From Acidimicrobiia bacterium (lineage in GTDB: Bacteria > Actinomycetota > Acidimicrobiia > IMCC26256 > JAOSJL01), in the NCBI GenBank assembly GCA_027494115.1, contig JAOSJL010000001.1, positions 1,017,926-1,081,925 of the forward strand: a stretch of DNA of 64,000 nucleotides, read 5' to 3'. Positions 1 to 9,721 of this stretch are shown one piece after another (the first letter of the stretch is position 1; each line of letters starts with the position of its first letter). The notes beneath the pieces were generated by a model that worked only from the letters and a program-made list of their open reading frames with translations, had not been told where the DNA came from and made no database searches. Both the position numbers and the translations under genes were made by a program.

Positions 1-451
1 CGTAGAGACGACAAGCGTCGCGATCGACGGCGATGACGTGACGGTCGCTCCCGCCTTCGATCGGCGCTCCGAGCGGGATGGGATACGGGCCGGGATCACT
101 CTCGTCGCCGTACGCCGTGAAGGTGATCGACGTGTCGGGCTGGGTGCCCGGAGCCGTGACGTACGGGATTCCATATGCACCGTCGCCACCGAAATCGGGG
201 TGGAGGTGGTCGCCTCCGTGGGCGTCGATGAACGCGAGGATCTCGTCGCTGTCGGGATGAACCGGTGCCGCGTCGATCCGGGTGTTCCAGGCGTTGTCTG
301 CCGGGAACACCGGGCAGTTGCCGAGGGGGCCGTTCTGGGCCCAGCCGCCGGGGTCGGGTACGGGGTCCGGCGGTGGGTTCGGCGGCGGCTTCGGGAGACA
401 CGAGGCGATGAGGAGCCCACCGACCCCCAGGGCGACCAGCGCCGACCTCAT
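1..451 (-). CDS. Secreted lipoprotein, uncharacterised family (partial)
   Basis: This reading frame runs off the left edge, so only the N-terminal 150 residues are present. It opens with a short hydrophobic signal ending in a lipobox (LLIASC), followed by a Pro-rich linker. The mature part holds CPVFPADNAWNTRID, HLHPDFGGDGAYGIPYV and GGSDRHVIAVDRDACRLY, which I recognise from a family of secreted proteins of unknown function found in actinobacteria and elsewhere. The protein is probably anchored on the outer face of the membrane. ATG 451 is chosen; GTG 460, close behind AGGGAG, is the alternative start. It is divergent from lgt. No function is claimed. Confidence 0.72.
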   Translation of the reverse strand, partial: MRSALVALGVGGLLIASCLPKPPPNPPPDPVPDPGGWAQNGPLGNCPVFPADNAWNTRIDAAPVHPDSDEILAFIDAHGGDHLHPDFGGDGAYGIPYVTAPGTQPDTSITFTAYGDESDPGPYPIPLGAPIEGGSDRHVIAVDRDACRLY

Positions 452-547
452 CCGGATCACGCTCTCCCTATCGGCACTCACGACCCGGGAAGTTGAGCGC
501 CTCCGGATAGGGTTCGTGCTCGTGGAGGACCTGCTGGTGCACCTGCT

Positions 548-1493
548 GTGATCGCGTCCATCCCGAGCCCTCGACCAACAGGATCGGCCCGTTGAACGCG
601 TACGGGCTGATCCTGGCCATCGGCGTCGTGGTGGCGTACTTCATCGCGGATCGTCGGTGGCGCCGCATGGGTGGACGCGACGAGACCTTCGGCGACATCG
701 TGGTGTGGGTCATCGTGTGGGGGTCGTCGGCACCCGCGTGTACCACGTGATCAGCGACATCCAGCTCTACAACGGTCGGGGGCTCGACGGCTGGATCGAC
801 ACCCTCAAGATCTGGGACGGCGGGCTGTCGATCTGGGGTGCCGTCATCGGCGGTGCCATCGCGGTGATCGTCCTGACCCGTCGCCGTGGCCTCGACACGC
901 TGCGGATGATGGATGCCATTGCGCCGGGACTTCTCGCGGCGCAGGCCATCGGCCGGTGGGGTAACTGGGCCAACCAGGAGCTGTTCGGGAGCCCGACCAA
1001 CCTCCCGTGGGGTCTCGAGATCTCACCCGCAAACCGTCCGGTCGGCTACGAGACCGACGCCACCTTCCACCCCACGTTCCTCTACGAGTCCCTGTGGTGT
1101 CTCCTGATCCTCGGTGTGCTTCTCTGGGCCGAGCGTCGCTTCCGCTTTCGCCGCGGGCAGTCGTGTGCCGCCTACATCGCGTTGTACACCTCCGGACGGT
1201 TCGCGTGGGAGAACCTGCGCATCGACGCGGCGAACGAGTTCTTCGGTTTGCGCCTCAACGCCTGGGTCACCCTCGGGTTCTTCATCTTCGGGGTCGTCTG
1301 GTTCATCTGGTTGGGCCGACGTGATGTCCCCGATCCACCGCTCGAACCCGGCCTGCCACCCGCCCGCGACTTCGACGATCCGGCACCCCTGACCCGGAGG
1401 AAGCCCGCCGAAGACGCCGATGCTGCTGACAACGCCGACGACGCCGAGCCGACAGGGGCGGACGGACAAGGCGAGTCCGTCGACACCGGCTGA
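548..1493 (+). CDS. lgt: Prolipoprotein diacylglyceryl transferase (two frameshifts)
   Basis: Lgt transfers diacylglycerol from phosphatidylglycerol to the lipobox Cys of prolipoproteins in the cytoplasmic membrane. The family signature GRWGNWANQELFG and the following FHPTFLYES are intact, and the N-terminus reads VIASIPSP as in homologues. Two single-base losses break the frame, at CCC 568-570 and GGGGG 719-723. Restoring one base at each gives about 315 residues, a normal length. The GTG start follows from the N-terminal family pattern. The tail is an acidic Asp/Ala-rich extension without a recognisable domain. The neighbouring lipoprotein at the left edge would be a substrate. Confidence 0.9.
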
Positions 1494-1566
1494 GGCGGAT
1501 CCCGAAACCACACCGGACCGGGCGCTCTGGGTACCCTGAGAAGCCGTTGCCGCATCGGGAGTGTCC

Positions 1567-2331
1567 ATGACCACGACAGCACCATCGTCAGCACCCGCGC
1601 CCACCGCAGGCCCCGCGGCCCGCGGCGTCGGCGTGTACAAGACCTACGGATCCGGTGAAGCCGAGGTGCGCGCGCTCGACGGCGTCGACGTCGAGTTCGC
1701 CCCTCAGCGCTTCACGGCCATCATGGGCCCTTCCGGTTCGGGAAAGTCCACGCTCATGCACTGCATGGCGGGTCTCGACGACGTCACGAGCGGCACGATC
1801 TACCTGGGCGACGTCGACATCACGGGACTGTCCGAGAAGAAGCTGACGATGCTGCGCCGTGACCGCCTCGGGTTCGTGTTTCAGGCCTACAACCTCGTAC
1901 CGACCCTGAACGCCATCGAGAACATCACACTGCCCATGGCGCTGGCCGGTCGCGATCCCGACCAGGAGTGGATCGACCAGGTCGTGCGGACCGTCGGGTT
2001 GGACGACCGGCTCACACACCGGCCCTCGGAGCTCTCGGGTGGCCAGCAGCAGCGCGTCGCGGTGGCGCGAGCGCTGGCCAGTCAACCGGATCTGGTCTTC
2101 GCCGACGAGCCCACAGGGAACCTCGACTCCAAGTCAGGAATCCAGGTTCTGGGGTTCCTCCGCCAGGCGGTCGACGAGTTCGACCAGACGGTCGTGATGG
2201 TCACGCACGACCCCAACGCAGCAGCGAACGCCGACCGCGTGCTGTTCCTCGAGGACGGCAAGATCGTCGACGAGATGTCGGAACCCACGGGTGAGAAGGT
2301 GCTGGAGCGCATGAAGCGCTTCGGCGACTGA
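1567..2331 (+). CDS. ABC transporter ATPase, MacB/LolD type
   Basis: This is the ATP-binding subunit of a MacB/LolD-like exporter. It has Walker A GPSGSGKST (about 54-62), the Q-loop region FVFQAYNLVPTL, signature LSGGQQQR (about 157-164), Walker B DLVFADEP and the H-loop VTHD, in 254 residues. ATG 1567 is preferred over GTG 1561 because GGGAG at 1557-1561 is a ribosome site 5 nt upstream. A TACCCT -10-like hexamer lies near 1532. The permease begins 11 nt after the stop, so the two form one operon. The substrate is unknown; such pairs export lipids, peptides or drugs. Confidence 0.92.
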   Translation: MTTTAPSSAPAPTAGPAARGVGVYKTYGSGEAEVRALDGVDVEFAPQRFTAIMGPSGSGKSTLMHCMAGLDDVTSGTIYLGDVDITGLSEKKLTMLRRDRLGFVFQAYNLVPTLNAIENITLPMALAGRDPDQEWIDQVVRTVGLDDRLTHRPSELSGGQQQRVAVARALASQPDLVFADEPTGNLDSKSGIQVLGFLRQAVDEFDQTVVMVTHDPNAAANADRVLFLEDGKIVDEMSEPTGEKVLERMKRFGD

Positions 2332-2342
2332 GGTACGCCCGC

Positions 2343-4968
2343 ATGTGGAAGACCACTGTCCACGGATTGCTCGCGCACAAGCTGCGATTTGCTCTGACCG
2401 CGCTCGCGGTCTTCCTCGGTGTCGCCTTCATGGCGGGCACGTTGGTACTCACTGACACGATCGGCAAGGCGTTCGACGATCTGTTCGCGAGTGTGAACGA
2501 AGGTGTCGATGCGGTGGTGCGCGAGGAGTCACCGTTCGACGACGACTTCGGTCAGGCGATCCGGAGCCCCATCCCCGAACAGATCGCCGACGAGCTCACC
2601 GCCGTCGACGGCGTCGAGTCGGTCGAGGGCAACGTGTTCGGTGCCGCCACGGTCATCGGGACTCCCGAGCAGATCGCGAAGCGGGAGAAGGAGGGCGACG
2701 ACGCGCTCGGCCGAAACCGCGGAGCTCAGTCGCCCGCGCTCGGGTTCAACTGGCCGGTGGCCCAGGAGGTGAATCCGCTTCGCGTTGTCGCTGGTGAAGC
2801 GCCCGCGGCAGACGACGAGATCGTGGTCGACAAGGCCACGGCCGACGAAGAGGACCTCGCTGTCGGAGACGATGTGGTCGTCACCACCGTGGCAGGTACC
2901 GAAGCCTATGAGCTCGTCGGGATCGTCACGTTCGGTACGGCCGATTCCCCGGGAGGCTCGTCGGTCACGGCGTGGGAGACATCCGCGGCACAACGCGCCC
3001 TGGGTTTCGACGGCACGTATCTCGATGTCCGCGTGATCGCCGACGACGGCGTGTCCCAGGACGAGGTCGTGGCGAACATCTCGGAGGCCATCGAGGCCGG
3101 CGAGATCACGGGAACAGCCAACGGGCGCGACCTGAAGCTCGAGGTGCTCACCGGCGCCGAGCTCACCGACGAGGACCAGAACGAACTCGCCGACCAACTC
3201 GGCTTCTTCAACACGTTCCTTCTCGTGTTCGCGGGTGTGGCGCTGTTCGTCGGCATTTTCATCATCTACAACACCTTCTCGATCATCGTGGCGCAGCGGA
3301 CCCGTGAGATGGCGTTGCTGCGCGCGATCGGGGCCGACCGCCGGCAGGTCCTGATGTCAGTGATGCTGGAAGCGCTCATCGTCGGGCTGCTCGCCTCCGC
3401 GCTCGGTCTCGGAGCGGGAATCCTTCTGGCGGGAGTTCTGCAGGGTGCGCTCGAAGCGTTGGGTATCGACCTCCCGTCAACCAGCACCGTGATCGGCATG
3501 AGGACCCTGGTCGCGTCCATGGTCGTCGGGACGCTGATCACCGTGGTTTCCGCGTGGATGCCCGCGCGAAGGGCCGCAGCGATCCCACCGATCGCCGCAC
3601 TGCGTGACGTGTCCATCGACACCTCGGGGCGGTCGGGACGTCGTGTCGCAATCGGCCTGGCGATAGCGACCTTCGGTGCCCTCGGTCTCTTCGTCGGTCT
3701 GTTCACCGAGATCGGCAACAGCATCCTCATCGTCGGTGTCGGCGCGGTACTCGTCTTCCTCGGCGTCATCGTTCTGGGCCCGTTGTTGGCGCTCCCGATG
3801 TCGCGTGCATTGGGGGCGCCGGTCCGCAGATTCCGCGGTACCGCAGGCACCCTCGCCCAGGCCAATGCCATGCGGAACCCGAAGCGCACGTCGGCGACCG
3901 CGGCGGCACTGATCATCGGTGTGGGCCTCGTCGGTTTCATCACGATCTTCGCCAGTTCCGCCAGCGCCTCCATCGGATCCGTGATCGACAAGGCCTTTCT
4001 CGCCGACTTCACCGTCGACAGCGGCTCGTTCGGTCTCTCAGGTCTGCCGCCCGAGCTCGTCGACCAGATCGAAGAGCTCGACGGTGTCGAGGCCGTGTCA
4101 CCGGTACGCCTAGGAACGGCAGAGATCGAGGGGAAGGGGGCTCAGCTGTCCGCAGTCGACCCGACCACCATCAACCAACTGTTCGATGTCGGTGTGTCGG
4201 AGGGAGCAATCGAAGGAGCGGGACCGACGGATCTCTTCGTGCTGCGGGACAAGGCCGAGGAAGAAGGCTGGACCGTCGGCGACACGGTCACCGTGAACTT
4301 CGCGCGCACAGGCGAACAGGAACTGGCCATCGCCGCGATCTACGACGAACCACAGCCCGCGGGTACCTACACGATCACGCTCGAGGGCTTTGAGCAGAAC
4401 TTCGACGAGTCTCAGCAGTTCGATCCTCAGGTGTACGTGAGATACGAGGAGGGATTCGATCTCGACCAGGCGCGAGAGGAACTCGAGGCCACCGTGTTCG
4501 CGGTCGCACCGAACGGGGGAGGTGCAGGACCAGCAGGAAACCAAGGACTCGATCACCACCCAGATCAACCAGCTCCTGGCTGTGGTCTTCGCCCTGTTGG
4601 CCCTGGCCATCATCATCGCACTGCTCGGAATCGCCAACTCGCTGGCATTGTCGATCTTCGAGCGAACCCGTGAGATCGGGTTGCTCCGTGCTGTCGGGAT
4701 GACCCGCGCGCAGGTTCGCTCCACGATCCGGTGGGAATCCGTCATCATCGCACTCATGGGCACGCTGATAGGCCTCGTCGTCAGTCTGTTCTTCGGCTAT
4801 GCGATCTTTCAGGCCATCAAGGACACCGGATTCGAGACATTTTCACTCCCGATCGTGCAGCTGGCGTTCATCGTGGTGATCGCGGCGGTCGCCGGTGTGG
4901 TCGCAGCGATCTTCCCGGCGCGTCGAGCGGCGAAGCTCGACGTGCTCGAGGCGATCATGACCGAGTGA
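2343..4968 (+). CDS. ABC transporter permease, FtsX/MacB type (frameshift)
   Basis: This is the membrane partner of the preceding ATPase. An N-terminal membrane helix (residues about 15-38) is followed by a large extracytoplasmic domain, an FtsX core of three helices containing TREMALLRAIGADRRQV, a second extracytoplasmic domain, and a second FtsX core with TREIGLLRAVGMTRAQV. This is the duplicated layout of long actinobacterial MacB-like permeases, about 874 residues. The frame changes at GGGGG 4515-4519, where removing one G rejoins the two halves. Both copies of the cytoplasmic coupling motif are conserved, so the gene was most likely functional in the organism. Confidence 0.9.
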
Positions 4969-5030
4969 GCTGACGGCCGCGGTCGGATCGCGAGCGCACG
5001 CTGCCACCGTCGGGAATGGCGTCGTGCCGA

Positions 5031-5546
5031 CTAATCGGAGCTCTTGCGGACCCGTTCGTCCTTGTCGCGCACGCTCTCGGCGAGATCTGCACGGAACCGT
5101 TCGAGGCGCTCGCGCATCGCTCCGTCGGTCGTGGCGAGAATCTCGACGGCCAGGAGGCCCGCGTTGCGGGCGTTGCCGACTGCCACGGTGGCGACCGGGA
5201 TCCCAGCAGGCATCTGGACGATCGACAGCAGCGAGTCGAGCCCGTCGAGCTGTTTCAGCGGAACAGGCACACCGATCACCGGAAGGGTCGTCATCGACGC
5301 TGTCATCCCCGGAAGGTGTGCGGCCCCGCCGGCCCCGGCGATGATCACCCGAAGCCCCCGATCCGCTGCGCCTCGGGCGTAGTCGGTCATCACGTCGGGC
5401 GTGCGGTGGGCCGACACCACCCGGACCTCGTGGGGCACGTCGAACTCGGTGAGGGCGTCCACGGCCTTCTGCATCACCTCGAGGTCGGAATCGCTACCCA
5501 TGATCACGCCGACGAGGGGTGCCGGGTCGGCCTGCTCAGCGCTCAT
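5031..5546 (-). CDS. purE: N5-carboxyaminoimidazole ribonucleotide mutase
   Basis: PurE converts N5-CAIR to CAIR in de novo purine synthesis. The class I signature [13 protein letters not shown] near the N-terminus, VVSAHRTPD and [12 protein letters not shown] are all present, in 171 residues. No purK lies beside it. The start is divergent from the nitronate monooxygenase gene with only 23 nt between the two ATGs. A TAGCGT hexamer 6 nt before this ATG suggests a leaderless transcript. Confidence 0.96.
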   Translation of the reverse strand: MSAEQADPAPLVGVIMGSDSDLEVMQKAVDALTEFDVPHEVRVVSAHRTPDVMTDYARGAADRGLRVIIAGAGGAAHLPGMTASMTTLPVIGVPVPLKQLDGLDSLLSIVQMPAGIPVATVAVGNARNAGLLAVEILATTDGAMRERLERFRADLAESVRDKDERVRKSSD

Positions 5547-5552
5547 GGCTTC

Positions 5553-5562
5553 ACGCTACCGT
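5553..5562. promoter_or_regulatory. Overlapping divergent -10 elements, purE / nitronate monooxygenase
   Basis: The sequence ACGCTACCGT holds TAGCGT on the minus strand (5558-5553) and TACCGT on the plus strand (5557-5562), sharing the central TA. They sit 6 nt and 7 nt from the purE and monooxygenase ATGs. This fits back-to-back leaderless promoters that cannot both be occupied at once. The call rests on spacing and symmetry only. Confidence 0.5.
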
Positions 5563-5569
5563 GAGCCGC

Positions 5570-6532
5570 ATGCTGCACACACGACTCACCGACCTTCTCG
5601 AGATCGACCATCCCGTGATGCTCGCGGGTATGGGCGGTGTCTCGTACCACGAACTCACCGCTGCCGTCTCGGAGGCGGGCGGCTTCGGCTGCCTCGGCGC
5701 GTCGACGATGTCGACCGAGGAACTGGTCCAGGAGCTCGACAGTGTTCGCTCTCTCACGAATGCACCGTTCGGCGTGGATCTCCTGACCGCGTTTCCCGGC
5801 CAACTCGAGGCGCAAACCGAGCGCGCCATCGCCGGCGGCATGTCGGTGTTCGTGGCGGGTCTCGGTGTTCCGACCGAGGTCATCCGTTTGTGCCATGACA
5901 ACGACGTGTTGGTCGCCAGCATGTGCGGCAAGGTGCGTCACGCTCTCAGCGCGGTCGACGCCGGATGCGACCTCGTCATCGCTCAGGGGACCGAGGCCGG
6001 TGGCCACACGGGAAAGGTCGCGACGCTTCCGTTGGTCCCGCAGGTTGTCGACGCCGTGGGAGACCGCGTGCCGGTCGTCGCTGCGGGCGGCATCGTTGAC
6101 GGTCGTGGCCTCGCGGCTGCGCTGACGTTGGGTGCCGACGGCGTGTGGATCGGAACTCGTTTCATCGCGACTCCCGAGGCTCGCACCTGGGCGGGTTACA
6201 AGGAGAAGCTCGTCGAGACTGCCGAGGACGGGACGGTTGTGTCGCGCGCGTTCACCGGCAAGACGCTGCGCGCTGTGCGCAACAGCTGGACCGACTACCA
6301 CGAGAAGCACCCCGACGAGGTGCGCTCGTTCCCCGAACAACTCGAGTACTCGACGTCGAAGGGCGCGTTTCCACTGCTCGGCCCGGCCGATCAACCGATC
6401 GACCCCGACGTGGCCTGCTATCCGGCGGGCCAGGGCCTGGGAGCGATCAACGAGGTCATCCCCGCGGGAGACCTCGTGGTGAGGATGGTCGAGAAGGCCG
6501 AAGCCGCCCTGTCTCGGTTCGCAGGGACCTGA
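5570..6532 (+). CDS. Nitronate monooxygenase / NPD-like FMN oxidoreductase
   Basis: This is an FMN-dependent TIM-barrel enzyme of the nitronate monooxygenase (2-nitropropane dioxygenase) family, 320 residues. The N-terminal PVMLAGMGGVS, the GTEAGGHTG segment with its catalytic-type His, the phosphate-binding AAGGIVDGRG and GADGVWIGTRF are in family order. Substrate class within the family (nitronates or enoyl reduction) cannot be settled from sequence. ATG 5570 is chosen because it matches family N-termini and lies 7 nt after the TACCGT hexamer; GTG 5561 is possible. The gene is followed by a bidirectional hairpin shared with the convergent gmd gene. Confidence 0.88.
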   Translation: MLHTRLTDLLEIDHPVMLAGMGGVSYHELTAAVSEAGGFGCLGASTMSTEELVQELDSVRSLTNAPFGVDLLTAFPGQLEAQTERAIAGGMSVFVAGLGVPTEVIRLCHDNDVLVASMCGKVRHALSAVDAGCDLVIAQGTEAGGHTGKVATLPLVPQVVDAVGDRVPVVAAGGIVDGRGLAAALTLGADGVWIGTRFIATPEARTWAGYKEKLVETAEDGTVVSRAFTGKTLRAVRNSWTDYHEKHPDEVRSFPEQLEYSTSKGAFPLLGPADQPIDPDVACYPAGQGLGAINEVIPAGDLVVRMVEKAEAALSRFAGT

Positions 6533-6562
6533 GGCGAGGATCAGCGGCGTAGTCACCCAGAC

Positions 6563-6609
6563 TTGATGCGTCCCAGAAGCTCGCATAGCGCGCGCCACGG
6601 ACGCATCAA
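6563..6609. terminator. Hairpin-family terminator A (convergent genes)
   Basis: Perfect 11-bp arms TTGATGCGTCC (6563-6573) and GGACGCATCAA (6599-6609) enclose a 25-nt loop holding the family core GCATAGC. The element lies between the stop codons of two convergent genes, so it can serve both. There is no long T-run. Confidence 0.65.
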
Positions 6610-6616
6610 ATCAGTG

Positions 6617-7612
6617 TCAGGCAGACGAGTTTCCTGCCTTGGTTCGTTCCCACGCGAGGTCGTGCTCGTACATCCGCTCCACCAGCTCCTCGAAGCCGAC
6701 CTTCGGTGTCCATCCGAGCTCTTTGCTCGCTTTGGACGCGTCGCCCATGAGCAGGTCCACCTCGGTGGGTCGCTCGAAGCGCGTGTCGTGGCTCACGAAC
6801 GGCTCCCAGTCGTCGTATCCGGCGATTCGGAACGCCACGTCGAGGAAATCGCGGATCGTGTGCGTCTCACCCGTCGCCACCACGTAGTCGTCGGGTGTGT
6901 CCTGTTGGAGCATCTTCCACATCGCTTCGACGTAGTCGCCCGCGAAGCCCCAGTCGCGGGCCGACTCCAGATTGCCCAGTGAGATCGAGTCCTGCAGGCC
7001 GAGCTTGATGCGGGCGAGCGAGTTGGTGATCTTGCGCGTCACGAACTCGAGACCGCGCCGTGGGCTCTCGTGGTTGAAGAGAATCCCCGACGACGCGTGC
7101 AGACCGTAGGCCTCGCGGTAGTTGACGGTCACGTTGTGGCCGAAGACCTTGGCGACGCCATAGGGCGACCGCGGGTGAAAGGCTGTGCGCTCGTTCTGCG
7201 GGGTCTCTCGGACCTTGCCGAACATCTCCGATGACGACGCCTGGTAGAAGCGCATCGGGTTGTTCTCGGAACCACCCACGATGCGGACGGCCTCGAGCAT
7301 GCGGAGCACCCCGAGGCCGGTGATGTCGGCGGTGAGTTCGGGCTGGCGAAACGAGAGCTGCACGAAGCTGATCGCTCCGAGGTTGTAGACCTCGTCGGGT
7401 TGGACCTGTTCGATGACGGCGATCAACGATGAGAGGTCGGTGAGGTCGCCCTCCACCAGTTCGAGCGCCGGATTCTCCTCCTGGATCATCTGGGCCTTCG
7501 GGTTGTTCTGGCCCCGCACGACACCGAAGACCTGGTAGTCCTGCCCGGACAGGAACTCGGCGAGGTACCGGCCGTCCTGGCCGGTGATGCCCGTGATCAG
7601 TGCTCTCTTCAT
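6617..7612 (-). CDS. gmd: GDP-mannose 4,6-dehydratase
   Basis: This extended short-chain dehydrogenase converts GDP-mannose to GDP-4-keto-6-deoxymannose, the precursor of fucose, rhamnose and related deoxysugars of surface glycans. The NADP-binding TGITGQDG (residues 7-14), the ASSSEMFG segment with catalytic Ser/Glu, and YGVAK with Tyr/Lys are intact. The NHESPRRG substrate loop is typical of Gmd. At 331 residues it is a normal length. No second sugar-nucleotide gene is adjacent. TAGATT (AATCTA on the plus strand at 7619-7624) 6 nt before the ATG suggests a leaderless transcript. Confidence 0.95.
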   Translation of the reverse strand: MKRALITGITGQDGRYLAEFLSGQDYQVFGVVRGQNNPKAQMIQEENPALELVEGDLTDLSSLIAVIEQVQPDEVYNLGAISFVQLSFRQPELTADITGLGVLRMLEAVRIVGGSENNPMRFYQASSSEMFGKVRETPQNERTAFHPRSPYGVAKVFGHNVTVNYREAYGLHASSGILFNHESPRRGLEFVTRKITNSLARIKLGLQDSISLGNLESARDWGFAGDYVEAMWKMLQQDTPDDYVVATGETHTIRDFLDVAFRIAGYDDWEPFVSHDTRFERPTEVDLLMGDASKASKELGWTPKVGFEELVERMYEHDLAWERTKAGNSSA

Positions 7613-7697
7613 GGGGGCAATCTAGGCTCGGACGCCGAGGCGGGTCGGCTCGGAGGTTGCGGGACGAGACCCCGGTCGCATCATTCGACACCGCCGC

Positions 7698-7703
7698 TAC
7701 CAT
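7698..7703 (+). promoter_or_regulatory. Leaderless -10 hexamer, phosphomutase gene
   Basis: TACCAT lies 8 nt before the ATG of the histidine phosphatase gene. It is divergent from the gmd hexamer at 7619-7624, and nothing else in the 99-nt gap resembles a ribosome site. Confidence 0.4.
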
Positions 7704-7711
7704 CGTTCTCG

Positions 7712-8440
7712 ATGGCCGACGACACCCCGCAGACGCCGGACAAGCCCCGGCAGGCTCCACCCACGCGGCTCGTGCTCGTGCGCCATGCGGTCACGGTCGA
7801 GACGGGTGACGTCCTGACGGGCCGCAGCCCCGGCGTGCATCTGTCCGAGGCCGGACGCCGGCAGGCCGAGGCGACCGCACGGCGCCTGGCCACCGCCGAT
7901 GTGGCGGCCGTCTATGCCAGCCCGATCGAGCGCACCACCGAGACGGCGGAGATCCTCGCGCGACCCCATGCGCTGCCCGTCGTTCGTATGGACGATGTGA
8001 TCGAGGCCGACTTCGGGAAGTGGACGGGCGAGAAGCTCACCGATCTCGCACACCGAGACGAGTGGAAGATCGTTCAGAACGCTCCGTCACGGTTCCGCTT
8101 CCCCGGAGGCGAGTCGTTCCTCGAAATGCAGACGCGTACTGTCCAGGGTCTCGAGTGCGTCGCGGAGGAGCACGAGGGCGAGATCGTGGTCGTCGTGTCG
8201 CACGCCGATCCGATCCGCTCCGTGCTCGCTCACTATGCGGGCACGTCCCTCGACCTGTTCCAGCGCTTCATCGTCGGACCGGCGTCGGTCAGTGTGGTGG
8301 CCGTCGGGCCTTCGGGTACGTACGTTGTACGGATCAACGACACCGGGGATCTCTCCGACCTCGACCCTGTATCGGAAATCAGCGGGGCGGATGTCCGGAC
8401 GTCGAACAACAGCCAACAAGAAGAGAAGGGACAGCCATGA
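7712..8440 (+). CDS. Histidine phosphatase, MSMEG_4193-type phosphomutase family
   Basis: This is a histidine phosphatase superfamily member, 242 residues. The RHAVT motif (Arg24-His25) supplies the phosphorylated His, and VVSHADPIRS supplies the second catalytic His. TIGR03848 covers such proteins (MSMEG_4193 family) and notes them as probable phosphomutases, but the substrate is unknown. The stop overlaps the next ATG (ATGA), and the following two genes belong to TIGR03847 and TIGR03843, the usual companions in actinobacteria. The C-terminal 30 residues are low-complexity. Confidence 0.87.
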   Translation: MADDTPQTPDKPRQAPPTRLVLVRHAVTVETGDVLTGRSPGVHLSEAGRRQAEATARRLATADVAAVYASPIERTTETAEILARPHALPVVRMDDVIEADFGKWTGEKLTDLAHRDEWKIVQNAPSRFRFPGGESFLEMQTRTVQGLECVAEEHEGEIVVVVSHADPIRSVLAHYAGTSLDLFQRFIVGPASVSVVAVGPSGTYVVRINDTGDLSDLDPVSEISGADVRTSNNSQQEEKGQP

Positions 8441-9009
8441 GCGGAGTCATCGAGTTCGATGCAGTGGACACCCTCACGGCCGGTGCCATCGGCGAGCCGG
8501 GGGAGCGTACGTTCCTCATCCAAGCGCGCAAGAACGACGCAGAGCTCACGGTTGTCGTGGAGAAGGAGCAGGTGGCTCTTCTGGCCACCGAAGTGGTGTC
8601 ATTCCTGGACCGTGTCTCGGGCGAGTACCCCGAGGCCCGCGACGCAGACACATCGGGCTTTGCGCACACCTCGCTGACGGATGCGGAGCCGTTGTTTCGG
8701 GCGAGCCTCATCGGTCTCGGATTTGATCCCGCGCGTGACATGGTGTTGATCGAACTGCGCGAGAACTCACCTGACGAGGAATCGATCGATCATCCGTCCG
8801 GTGAGGGTGCTGTCGAAAGCGCGGCGCTTTTCGCCGGATCCGAGTCAACCGGCGACGAGGGGTTCGTCGCCAAGATCTTCGCCAGCCGGCCGCAGGTGCG
8901 TGCCATGGCGTCATTGGGAGCGGTCGCGGTGGCCGCAGGACGCCCGCTCTGCGACTTGTGTGATCAGCCGTTGGATCCCGACGGCCACGTCTGTCCGCGC
9001 ATGAACTGA
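8437..9009 (+). CDS. DUF3090 family protein (TIGR03847)
   Basis: This is a conserved actinobacterial protein of unknown function, 190 residues. The start reads MSGVIEFDAVDTLTAGAIG, followed by GERTFLIQARKN and a C-terminal zinc-ribbon-like CDLCDQPLD...CP segment. It overlaps the upstream phosphomutase gene by 4 bp and a GAAGG ribosome site lies just before it. The next gene begins 2 nt after its stop, so the trio is one translationally coupled operon. No enzymatic motif is visible. Confidence 0.88.
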   Translation: MSGVIEFDAVDTLTAGAIGEPGERTFLIQARKNDAELTVVVEKEQVALLATEVVSFLDRVSGEYPEARDADTSGFAHTSLTDAEPLFRASLIGLGFDPARDMVLIELRENSPDEESIDHPSGEGAVESAALFAGSESTGDEGFVAKIFASRPQVRAMASLGAVAVAAGRPLCDLCDQPLDPDGHVCPRMN

Positions 9010-9011
9010 CC

Positions 9012-9710
9012 ATGGCCCCCGTGGATCTGACCGCGGGCGAGATCGTCGTGCGCGGAAGGGTTCCGTGGTCGTCCAACGCCACGTTCCTCGCCGACGTCGT
9101 GGATGGCGAGGACCGGCGTTCCGTGATCTACAAGCCAGAGAGGGGTGAGCGCCCCCTCCGGGACTTCGCGACGGGAACGCTCCACAGACGCGAACAGGCG
9201 AGTTTCGAGGTGTCCGAAGCGCTGGACTGGCGGATCGTCCCTTTCACGGTGATCCGCGACGGCCCGCACGGTCCGGGAATGGTGCAGGAGTTCATCGAGC
9301 ACGATCCCGACGAGCACTACTTCACGCTGCTCGAGGCTCGTCCTCAGCGGTTCCGCTTCTTCGCGGTGTTCGACATGCTTGTCAACAACGCCGATCGCAA
9401 GAGCGGACACTGCCTACGTGCTCCCGACGGTCACATCTGGGGCATCGACCACGGGCTCACGTTTCACACCGAGAGCAAGCTTCGGACCGTCATCTGGGAC
9501 TTCGCCGACGAACCCGTGGCTCCCGAACTCATCGACGACGTGCGCAGGCTCTCCGACGACTTCGAGACCACGCTGGCGCCACGTCTGGAACCGTTGCTCT
9601 CGATCGATGAGATCGACGCGGTCCTCGAACGTTGCCGCTCCCTCGTGGTGACGCCACGGTTCCCCGTCCCCGAGAACAGCTACCACAGCGTTCCGTGGCC
9701 CCTCGTGTAG
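9012..9710 (+). CDS. SCO1664 family protein, kinase-like fold (TIGR03843)
   Basis: A 232-residue protein of the SCO1664 family. It resembles the PI3/4-kinase and HipA kinase folds: VIYKPERGERPLRDF supplies a nucleotide-binding Lys, FDMLVNNADRKSGHCL looks like a catalytic loop (Asp, Asn, Asp-Arg-Lys), and GIDHGLTFH like a metal-binding Asp. Its substrate is unknown. It is the third member of the phosphomutase/DUF3090/SCO1664 operon, which in other actinobacteria often lies near mshC-like genes; none is seen here. Convergent with the acyl-AMP ligase gene, 11 nt apart. Confidence 0.86.
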   Translation: MAPVDLTAGEIVVRGRVPWSSNATFLADVVDGEDRRSVIYKPERGERPLRDFATGTLHRREQASFEVSEALDWRIVPFTVIRDGPHGPGMVQEFIEHDPDEHYFTLLEARPQRFRFFAVFDMLVNNADRKSGHCLRAPDGHIWGIDHGLTFHTESKLRTVIWDFADEPVAPELIDDVRRLSDDFETTLAPRLEPLLSIDEIDAVLERCRSLVVTPRFPVPENSYHSVPWPLV

Positions 9711-9721
9711 CGATCAGGGAT

